Below, piece by piece: positions 1 through 5,161 of a DNA stretch of 9,370 nucleotides. The stretch is from CAZPQV01 sp964588705 (GTDB taxonomy: Bacteria > Bacteroidota > Bacteroidia > Flavobacteriales > Weeksellaceae). The stretch covers positions 1 through 9,370 of the forward strand of contig CAZPQV010000074.1 in the NCBI GenBank assembly GCA_964588705.1, read 5' to 3'. The notes under the pieces are model-generated. The model was given only the letters and a program-made list of their open reading frames with translations. It was not told the origin of the DNA and did no database searches. The translations under genes were made by a program, and so were the position numbers. Position 1 is the stretch's first letter. Every line of letters starts with the position of its first letter.

Positions 1-527
1 AGTTCCCAAAAGAAAAAATTGAAGGTATTTCCTTCTACCAAACCAACCTCGAAAGTGCTCCGTTTTCATTTTTCAGAAACCTGTTCTGGAAAAATTCTAT
101 TCTCCTGAACTCCGATTTGGGACGCCAGATTCTGAAGCACGAAATGGTACACATCGAACAGAAACATACCATTGATAAAATTGTGATGGAAGTGGTCACC
201 GGACTCCTTTGGTTCAATCCAATATTCTGGTTCATCAAAAAAGAAATTCATCTCATCCACGAATATTTGGCTGATAAAAAAGCCGTAAAACATATGGACA
301 CCAAAGCATTTGCGCAGATGCTTTTAGCGAGTCACTTTTCCGGAACGGTGATTCCTGCGACCAGTCCATTTTTAAATTCCAACCTTAAAAAACGTTTAAA
401 AATGTTACAGAAACCCAACACAAAATTCGGCTATGTGCGCAGGAATTATGGCTTTGCCACTGGTGTTTTCCGTTGCCTTTGTTTATATGGTGAATGCCAA
501 AAACAAAGAGATTATCGAAACCAATGA
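1..527 (+). pseudogene. M56 (BlaR1-type) membrane metallopeptidase, protease part; 5' cut by window edge, 3' end frameshifted
   Basis: The open frame runs in from the left edge (codons from base 3). It carries the zinc-protease signature HEMVH at 138-152 and a downstream HEYLAD (258-275), whose Glu at 261-263 fits the third zinc ligand of the M56/BlaR1 family. WFNPIFWFIKKE between them is typical of a BlaR1 membrane/re-entrant segment. BlaR1-like proteins are polytopic inner-membrane sensors that cleave a cytoplasmic repressor of the BlaI/MecI type; the partner gene would lie upstream, outside the window. After the KPNTKFGYVRR residues this frame leaves the family pattern and stops at 527, while the expected continuation (IMALPLVFSVAF) appears in the next frame. 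One surplus A near 444 explains this. Either the gene is broken or the base is a sequencing error; the intact metal ligands and open downstream frame suggest a recent event. Family assignment is secure; substrate is unknown. Confidence 0.88.
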
Positions 528-1677
528 AGCCATTGCCATTGCAGTTTCGGAGATGAAAACCGATACTGTAAAAGCAAAACTTCCGGTAGAAGATGCGATA
601 AAACTGAATCAGGAGAAGCTCGAAAAAGCATCGGAACGCATCAAAAAAGATAATGAAAAAATCAACGCTTTAGCAGAACAAACCAGAGAAAAATCTACAG
701 AACTTAAAGCCATTGAAAAAGAAAAAGGAGTAGATAATGCAGAATATACCGCTAAAGTAAAGGAAATTCAGAAATTGGGAGATCAAATTGATAAAATTGC
801 CAATTCGGAAAGCTATTGGAAAAACTGGAAAGAATTTGATTTGAATTCCGAAGAAATACGCAAGCATTTTCAGAATCCTGATTTGTGGAAAGAACTGAGA
901 CTGAGTAAAGAGCAGATTGATAAGATGATGAAGGAGTTTAATTCAACCGAAGGAAGGGCGACATTGTATGTTGATCCTAAAAATCTGGAGAAATTGAAAA
1001 ACAGTTTTGATTCCGATGAATGGAAAAAAACTATGGAGCTGCTTCAAAAGAACAATTTCGAAACACCTCCACCACCTGCACCATTTTTTAGAGCGAATCC
1101 GGAAAACTCTGTTGAACGCGCAAAAGAATTTGCCGAAAGAGCTGCAAAACAATCCGAAATAGCGAAGAGAGTTGCAGAAAATTCCACAAGAAAAGAAAGA
1201 TCTAAAGCTAAAGAAGCAGCAGAACTCGCAAAACAGCGCGCTAAACTCGCAGCTGAAAGGGCAGAACTCGCAAGACAACAGATGGAACTTCTAAAAAAAG
1301 AAGCAGAACTGAAAAAGAAAAGTGGCACAGAAATCCAATATAAAACATGGATTAATGGACTTGGCACTCAAACGCCGGCAAAAGGCATCACTTACCAGAA
1401 GACCTTAAAATTTACTCCGAAAGAAGATGTAAAAGTCATGTCATCCGGAACTATTGACAAGGTGGTAATAAATACGCCGGACGGAAAAAGTAAAACTTAT
1501 AATCTGAAAATGGTTGAAGGAAAAAGCAATTATAAAATCTATATTGATGATAATGAGGTAACGAAAGAAGAAATGAGCGAGTTGTCACCAAAACAAATTA
1601 AGAGTATAACTGTTTATACTAGAAATGCTGATAGCAAAAGAACACACGATGAAATAAGAATCAACACAAAAGATTAA
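433..1677 (+). CDS. C-terminal part of the frameshifted M56 peptidase: last membrane helix, coiled coil and plug-like tail
   Basis: This frame continues the M56 protein after the +1 shift. Real homology should begin around 445-448 (Ile-Met-Ala-Leu-Pro). Residues 6-23 form one hydrophobic helix, either the final transmembrane segment of the intact protein or, if translation restarts at 433 or 448, a signal peptide/anchor. Residues about 50-205 are charged and helical. A short Pro-rich stretch (TPPPPAPFF) precedes residues 227-296, an Ala/Glu/Lys/Arg-rich coiled coil reminiscent of TolA's rod. The tail (about 369-414) reads IYIDDNEVTKEEM, then an Ile-Lys-Ser-Ile-Thr-Val-Tyr core and a final RINTK, which resembles the plug motif of TonB-dependent receptors and the tails I recall on other flavobacterial M56 proteins. 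In the intact protein this half would sit in the periplasm as a sensing or scaffolding arm. A strong terminator follows. Whether it is expressed alone cannot be told from sequence. Confidence 0.82.
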   Translation: MCAGIMALPLVFSVAFVYMVNAKNKEIIETNEAIAIAVSEMKTDTVKAKLPVEDAIKLNQEKLEKASERIKKDNEKINALAEQTREKSTELKAIEKEKGVDNAEYTAKVKEIQKLGDQIDKIANSESYWKNWKEFDLNSEEIRKHFQNPDLWKELRLSKEQIDKMMKEFNSTEGRATLYVDPKNLEKLKNSFDSDEWKKTMELLQKNNFETPPPPAPFFRANPENSVERAKEFAERAAKQSEIAKRVAENSTRKERSKAKEAAELAKQRAKLAAERAELARQQMELLKKEAELKKKSGTEIQYKTWINGLGTQTPAKGITYQKTLKFTPKEDVKVMSSGTIDKVVINTPDGKSKTYNLKMVEGKSNYKIYIDDNEVTKEEMSELSPKQIKSITVYTRNADSKRTHDEIRINTKD

Positions 1678-1693
1678 TCAGGCATTCATATTC

Positions 1694-1738
1694 AAACTTT
1701 GGTAAAGCTTCACGAGACTACTTTACCAAAGTTTTTTT
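1694..1738 (+). terminator. Rho-independent terminator after the M56 gene
   Basis: A perfect 14-bp inverted repeat (1694-1707 with 1721-1734; arms AAACTTTGGTAAAG and its complement) encloses a 13-nt loop and runs into seven T residues (1732-1738). It starts 16 nt after the stop codon of the M56 tail. It separates that gene from the GLPGLI pair, so the pair probably has its own promoter. The A-run opposite the T-run also gives some symmetry, but the gene order supports the plus strand. Confidence 0.9.
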
Positions 1739-1758
1739 ATATTTAGAAAAAATCAAAA

Positions 1759-2577
1759 ATGAAGCAATTAGCACTTTTATTTCTTTTTATTGGTTTGAAT
1801 TTTCAGGCGCAAACGAATCGATTTGTATATGAATTTAAATACAAGAAAGATTCACTTTCGGATAAAATGGAGAATAAAGAAATGTTTTTGGATATCAATA
1901 CTAAGCATGTTCTATTTTATGAAGCTTGGGCAGTGAAAATAGATTCGATAAACAGAACAATGGGCGGCGTCTCACAATATACATTTCCATTTGCTAAGTT
2001 GAAAAGAGATCTTTCTTCTTCAAAAAATATGAATCATTTTATGATAGGAGATAGTTATTTCCAATTTGAGACCGATGAAAATATCGATTGGAAAATAACT
2101 CCTGAAACCAAAACCAAAGAAGAATGGAATTTACAAAAAGCAACCACCAATTTTGGAGGAAGAGCGTGGGAAGCTTGGTTTACAACAGATATTCCGATTT
2201 CCGAAGGACCTTACAAATTCGTTGGATTGCCTGGTCTAATTGTAGAATTACGAGACACAAAGGATAATTTCTCATACGACCTTGTAAGAGTTGAAAAGCC
2301 AGCTAATGCCAACCCGGATATTGTAGAAATGTTATTTAAGAAAAAACCAATTAAGATTTCGATGAAAAAATATCAGGAACTGCTCATTGCCTATTACAAC
2401 GATCCGTATTCCAGATTCCGGCAAATGAAGCCCGGATCTTGGTCCATTGGAAGATCTGATGACACTTTTGTTGATACCATTGAAGGTCTTGCAAAGATTA
2501 CCAAAGAAGAGCAGGAAGAAATTAGAAAAAACAATAATCCGATAGAATTGGATAAAGCCATTAGATATACGGAGTAA
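1759..2577 (+). CDS. GLPGLI family secreted protein (first of a tandem pair)
   Basis: This 272-residue protein starts with a clear signal peptide (Lys-Gln, then a Leu/Phe-rich core; likely cleavage after Ala17 in FQA-QTN), so it is exported to the periplasm or outer envelope. The family signature GLPGLI is at residues 156-161, inside the wider conserved block GRAWEAWFTTDIPISEGPYKF that precedes it. The family (TIGR01200; PF09697, Porph_ging) is almost confined to Bacteroidota and has no established biochemical function. The N-terminal FVYEFKYKKDS and MFLDIN strands match the predicted beta-rich fold. The start at 1759 is chosen because it gives the signal peptide; the region before it is A-rich with no good Shine-Dalgarno sequence. 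The next gene begins 9 nt after the stop and is a paralogue, so the two probably share an mRNA. Confidence 0.95.
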   Translation: MKQLALLFLFIGLNFQAQTNRFVYEFKYKKDSLSDKMENKEMFLDINTKHVLFYEAWAVKIDSINRTMGGVSQYTFPFAKLKRDLSSSKNMNHFMIGDSYFQFETDENIDWKITPETKTKEEWNLQKATTNFGGRAWEAWFTTDIPISEGPYKFVGLPGLIVELRDTKDNFSYDLVRVEKPANANPDIVEMLFKKKPIKISMKKYQELLIAYYNDPYSRFRQMKPGSWSIGRSDDTFVDTIEGLAKITKEEQEEIRKNNNPIELDKAIRYTE

Positions 2578-2586
2578 AAAAATAGT

Positions 2587-3438
2587 ATGAAAAAATTATC
2601 ACTGTTAATGCTGTTCGTTTCAGCTGTTTTATTCGCTCAGAATCAAAGATTTATATACGATTATAAATTTCAATCCGATTCCACAAACACAGAAAACGTC
2701 AAAAGCGAACTGATGTATTTGGATGTTACGTCAACCGAATCAAAATATTACAGTTACGATACTTATCAGCAAGATTCTATACGACGTGCAGACTTCGAAA
2801 AACAAATTCAAGCCACGGGAGCAATGAATGTTGTTGCAGCACCGGCTCGGAGAGGTTTTGTACGTTATTCAGTAACTAAAACTTATCCTGATTTTAAAAC
2901 TTTCATGAAAACGAATGTAGGGACCGATTCTTACAAGGTTTTTGATGAAAACACTCAAAACTGGCAGATTAAAGCTGAAAAACAGAAAATTGGTGATTTT
3001 GAAGCACAAAAAGCTACCACTTATTTCCAAGGACGAAAATGGACGGCTTGGTTCGTCACTGAAATCCCAATTCAGGATGGGCCATACAAGTTTCGTGGAC
3101 TTCCTGGACTGATTGTAAAAGTTTACGACGAAAATCAAACCCATCTTATGGAATTGAAAGCCGTGAAAAAACTCACAGATCCAATGGATTTCAGTAAGAC
3201 TTTCAACAATAAAGATATTGAAGTAGATTATAAAACGTATGTAAAACTCTTTAAAGAAAACCGAAACGATCCCGGGAAGTCGATGCGACAAATGATTTCC
3301 AGCGGGACATTAAGGGAAGTAAGAGATTCCAATGGAAACCCGATGGATATTACAAAAATGATTCGAGATATGGAAAAAAATGCCATAGAAAGAAATAAGA
3401 AAGACAATAATCTCATCGATTTATCACTTGTAAAATAA
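2587..3438 (+). CDS. GLPGLI family secreted protein (second of a tandem pair)
   Basis: This 283-residue paralogue of the preceding gene has a signal peptide (MKKLSLLMLF core, likely cleavage after Ala17 in LFA-QNQ) and the GLPGLI motif at residues 171-176 within GPYKFRGLPGLIVKVYD. The conserved GRKWTAWFVTEIP block lies just before it, as in the first copy. Compared with that copy it differs by insertions around residues 50-90, where a short Ala/Arg segment (VVAAPARRGF) interrupts the alignment, and it is 11 residues longer. The gene starts 9 nt after its neighbour's stop; a GGAG overlapping that stop (2571-2574) is 12 nt from the ATG and is at best a weak ribosome site. A strong terminator follows, closing a two-gene unit. 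Export and family are well supported; function is unknown. Confidence 0.95.
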   Translation: MKKLSLLMLFVSAVLFAQNQRFIYDYKFQSDSTNTENVKSELMYLDVTSTESKYYSYDTYQQDSIRRADFEKQIQATGAMNVVAAPARRGFVRYSVTKTYPDFKTFMKTNVGTDSYKVFDENTQNWQIKAEKQKIGDFEAQKATTYFQGRKWTAWFVTEIPIQDGPYKFRGLPGLIVKVYDENQTHLMELKAVKKLTDPMDFSKTFNNKDIEVDYKTYVKLFKENRNDPGKSMRQMISSGTLREVRDSNGNPMDITKMIRDMEKNAIERNKKDNNLIDLSLVK

Positions 3439-3441
3439 ATC

Positions 3442-3469
3442 AAAACAGGAACTTGCTTCCTGTTTTTTT
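3442..3469 (+). terminator. Rho-independent terminator after the GLPGLI pair
   Basis: A perfect 10-bp stem (3442-3451 with 3457-3466) closes a 5-nt loop CTTGC and is followed by a T-run (3463-3469). It begins 4 nt after the stop codon of the second GLPGLI gene and should end that transcript before the cysteine hydrolase gene. Confidence 0.88.
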
Positions 3470-3471
3470 CT

Positions 3472-3479
3472 TAACTTTA
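3472..3479 (+). promoter_or_regulatory. Possible -7 box for the cysteine hydrolase gene
   Basis: TAACTTTA matches seven of eight positions of the Bacteroidota -7 consensus TAnnTTTG, 17 nt before the ATG at 3497. A TTG at 3453-3455 lies 16 nt upstream, a little close for a -33 element and inside the terminator loop. The preceding terminator means some promoter must lie in or near this 58-nt gap. Confidence 0.35.
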
Positions 3480-3496
3480 ATACCAAACCAATAGAT

Positions 3497-4048
3497 ATGA
3501 TTCCTTCCTTAAAGACTGAAAACACGCAATTGCTGATTATTGATATTCAGGGAAAATTGGCTGATATTGTTGTAGATTCCGAAACCGTTTTAAAAAATAC
3601 CGAAACGTTGATTAAATCAGCAAGAGTCTTAAATCTTCCAATCGTTTGGGTAGAACAGAATCCGGAAGGTTTAGGCAGGACTCACGAAAACCTAAAAACG
3701 CTTTTGGAAGAGCAAAAAGAAATGCTTCCGAAGCATACATTTTCTGCTTTGAAAAATGAAAATATCAGAAAACAACTCGCAGTAAACGCAAGAAAACAAA
3801 TTCTCGTTTGTGGTGTGGAAGCGCACGTCTGTGTTTACCAAACTGCAATGGATTTGCTGAACGAAAATTACGAAGTTCACCTCATTACCGATGCCGTTTC
3901 TTCTCGAACCGAAAAGTCCCGGGAATTAGGAATTGCGAAAATGTGCAAATTCGGAGCAGTAGAAAGTTCAACAGAAATGGCACTTTTCGAACTGATGAAA
4001 ACGCACCAACATTCCAATTTCCGCGAGATCCTGAAATTAATAAAATGA
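3497..4048 (+). CDS. Isochorismatase-like cysteine hydrolase
   Basis: This is a 183-residue cytoplasmic protein of the isochorismatase/cysteine hydrolase superfamily, at the usual length for the small YcaC-like members. The catalytic triad is visible: Asp16 in LLIIDIQ, Lys79 in PKHTFSA, and the nucleophile Cys112 in CGVEAHVCVYQTA. Val107-Glu108 sits where the family has its conserved cis-peptide. TDAVSSRT near residues 132-139 is the usual strand after the nucleophile. Family members act as amidases, isochorismatases or related hydrolases; the triad here is shared by all of them, so the substrate cannot be named. No enterobactin-type or nicotinamide-pathway genes are nearby. It appears to be a single-gene unit with a terminator before it and a convergent transaldolase gene after it. 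Confidence 0.93.
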   Translation: MIPSLKTENTQLLIIDIQGKLADIVVDSETVLKNTETLIKSARVLNLPIVWVEQNPEGLGRTHENLKTLLEEQKEMLPKHTFSALKNENIRKQLAVNARKQILVCGVEAHVCVYQTAMDLLNENYEVHLITDAVSSRTEKSRELGIAKMCKFGAVESSTEMALFELMKTHQHSNFREILKLIK

Positions 4049-4052
4049 GGGG

Positions 4053-4094
4053 TTTGAAGTTTGAAGCTCGAAATACGAAGTTTGATGTTTAAAG
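4053..4094. repeat. Heptanucleotide tandem array A (6 x 7 nt)
   Basis: Six uninterrupted 7-nt units occupy 4053-4094 with consensus TTTGAAG; two units are exact and the others differ at one to three positions. The array starts 4 nt after the hydrolase stop codon (4046-4048). A 7-nt period is not a coding period, so it is not explained by a protein. I recall similar degenerate heptad arrays in flavobacterial intergenic regions, comparable in style to the STRR heptanucleotide repeats of cyanobacteria; that comparison is from memory. Confidence 0.75.
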
Positions 4095-4105
4095 TTCTAA
4101 GCCAC

Positions 4106-4136
4106 AAAAAAATCCGGAAATATAAAAACCTCCGGA
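4106..4136 (-). terminator. Terminator of the transaldolase gene
   Basis: Read on the minus strand, TCCGGA (4136-4131), a 12-nt loop and a second TCCGGA (4118-4113) form a 6-bp GC-rich stem that runs directly into seven U residues (4112-4106). It lies 54 nt past the transaldolase stop. There is no T-run on the plus-strand side, so it would act on the minus-strand transcript only. The stem is short, but the direct U-tract supports it. Confidence 0.6.
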
Positions 4137-4155
4137 GTAATATTATAAAATTCGT

Positions 4156-4190
4156 AACCAGCAACCAGTAACTAGAAACTAGCAACCAGC
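4156..4190. repeat. Heptanucleotide tandem array B (5 x 7 nt)
   Basis: Five exact-length 7-nt units cover 4156-4190 with consensus AACYAGN, the last base being the most variable (on the minus strand, nCTrGTT). The array abuts the transaldolase gene so closely that its last base is the first base of that gene's stop codon (minus-strand TAG, 4190-4192). Its sequence is unrelated to array A 61 nt away, though both share the 7-nt period. Confidence 0.78.
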
Positions 4191-4843
4191 TAAGCCATCT
4201 TCTTACTGTCCTCAATAAACTGCGCCAAACCTTTGTCCGTCAAAGGGTGGTTCAGCAGAGAAAGAATCGGCGCAAGTGGCGAAGTAATCACATCGGCGCC
4301 AATTTTCGCACAGTCGATAATGTGCATTGAGTGGCGGATGGATGCTGCAAGAATCTCAGTATCAAATCCGTAGTTGTCATAAATCGTGCGGATTTCGTCA
4401 ATAAGGTTCAGTCCGTCCACAGAAATATCATCCAATCTTCCAAGGAAAGGCGATACGTAATTGGCTCCGGCTTTAGCAGCAAGAAGTGCCTGTCCTGCAG
4501 AGAAAATCAGGGTGCAGTTGGTTTTAATTCCTTTGTCCGAAAAATATTTCAGCGCTTTCACACCGTCCTTTATCATCGGGATTTTCACCACGATATTTGG
4601 GTGTATTGCCGCCAGTTCTTCACCTTCCTTTATCATTTCTTCGTAAGTCGTCGAAAGCACTTCCGCTGAAATGTCGCCGTCCACAATCTCGCAAATCGTT
4701 TTATAGTGATTTCTAATGGCTTCTGCGCCGCTAATTCCTTCTTTCGCCATCAGCGAAGGGTTGGTCGTTACGCCGTCCAGAATTCCAAGGTTCTGCGCTT
4801 CTCTGATCTGATCAAGGTTGGCTGTGTCGATAAAAAATTTCAT
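4190..4843 (-). CDS. tal: Transaldolase, small TalC/FSA-type
   Basis: This 217-residue class I aldolase has the full length of the small transaldolase/fructose-6-phosphate aldolase family. Visible motifs are MKFFIDTANL at the start, GVTTNPSL (residues 24-31), the Schiff-base lysine Lys87 in VVKIPM, and GANYVSPFLGRLDD (126-139). The residue after SP is Phe133. Known work on the family shows that E. coli FSA has Tyr here (Tyr131) and transaldolases have Phe, so true transaldolase activity is inferred: transfer of a dihydroxyacetone unit between sugar phosphates in the non-oxidative pentose phosphate pathway, in the cytoplasm. Automated pipelines may still label it fsa. The start is supported by GGAAG 3-7 nt upstream and by a TATCTTTG promoter box 26 nt upstream. 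It is transcribed alone, convergent with the cysteine hydrolase. Confidence 0.95.
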   Translation of the reverse strand: MKFFIDTANLDQIREAQNLGILDGVTTNPSLMAKEGISGAEAIRNHYKTICEIVDGDISAEVLSTTYEEMIKEGEELAAIHPNIVVKIPMIKDGVKALKYFSDKGIKTNCTLIFSAGQALLAAKAGANYVSPFLGRLDDISVDGLNLIDEIRTIYDNYGFDTEILAASIRHSMHIIDCAKIGADVITSPLAPILSLLNHPLTDKGLAQFIEDSKKMA

Positions 4844-4868
4844 TTCTTCCTTTTTATTATAATTTTTG

Positions 4869-4876
4869 CAAAGATA
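4869..4876 (-). promoter_or_regulatory. Promoter -7 box of the transaldolase gene
   Basis: On the minus strand the sequence TATCTTTG is a perfect match to the Bacteroidota -7 consensus TAnnTTTG. It ends 25 nt before the ATG (4843-4841), giving a short leader that contains GGAAG. No clear -33 TTG is present; the region upstream is A/T-rich with an A-run. Confidence 0.65.
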
Positions 4877-4940
4877 AGAAAATATTGACTTTTTTGTTTT
4901 ATCGGGAGCATTACGTTTTCTGCTTTTTCAGTAAATATCA

Positions 4941-5005
4941 ACCCGCTTTCCACTGTATCTTTTGCTCCGCTGCGCTCCGCAAAAGGATACCGTTGCAATC
5001 GGGGC
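4941..5005 (-). ncRNA. Structured element resembling the Flavo-1 RNA motif
   Basis: Read on the minus strand, CCCG (5003-5000) pairs with CGGG (4945-4942). An internal loop of about nine bases on each side follows (ATTGCAACG-like and AGTGGAAAG-like), then a long stem: GTATCCTTTTGC (4990-4979) with GCAAAAGATAC (4965-4955), one bulged base, and a 13-nt GC-rich cap. This layout of outer CCCG/CGGG, purine-rich internal loop, then ATCC-TTTT paired with AAAA-GATA matches my memory of the Flavo-1 motif (Rfam), common between genes in Flavobacteria with no known function. The match is from memory, not from a covariance search. The rest of 4844-5161 holds two promoter boxes and no supported gene. Confidence 0.55.
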
Positions 5006-5129
5006 TATAACTTCTTTCCTCATTTTTCAGGCGTTTCCGTTTCAACGAAGGTGATTAATTAACCAAAGCATAAGCAAGGATTTTACTCAAATATTTTCTG
5101 GATGTATTCCTTTCAACAACATTATTTTC

Positions 5130-5137
5130 TAAATTTG
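5130..5137 (+). promoter_or_regulatory. Promoter -7 box of the GH43 gene
   Basis: TAAATTTG is a perfect match to TAnnTTTG and ends 24 nt before the ATG at 5162, giving an expected leader of about 15-20 nt. No TTG is obvious near -33. The box lies inside the longer possible reading frame that begins at 5102, so it argues for the start at 5162. Confidence 0.6.
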
Positions 5138-5161
5138 ATAATCAATCCCAATCCCGGCATT

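Noticed and set aside
943..1367. Minus-strand Cys/Phe/Ser-rich frames opposite the M56 coiled coil
   Set aside because: They are antisense shadows of the Ala/Glu/Lys-rich coding sequence, with no start context or homology I recognise.
1738..1745. TATATTTA as a -7 box for the GLPGLI pair
   Set aside because: It has one mismatch to TAnnTTTG, overlaps the T-tract of the terminator and has no TTG at a suitable distance; chance is likely in this AT-rich stretch.
3808..4092. Open frame of 94 codons overlapping the cysteine hydrolase and array A
   Set aside because: It is an out-of-frame shadow of a well-supported enzyme with an intact catalytic triad, and its end lies in heptad repeats.
3877..4215. 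Minus-strand open frame of 112 codons across the convergent gap
   Set aside because: Its repetitive Trp/Leu/Val and Leu/Lys/Ser-Phe peptides are translations of the two 7-nt arrays; it also overlaps two real genes.
4955..4990. Hairpin with TTTTGC/GCAAAA arms as a simple terminator
   Set aside because: There is no T-run directly after the stem on either strand, and the outer CCCG/CGGG pairing and internal loop point to a structured RNA instead.
5064..5072. Minus-strand TATGCTTTG as a promoter for the Flavo-1-like element
   Set aside because: It has three instead of two bases between TA and TTTG, so it does not fit the consensus.
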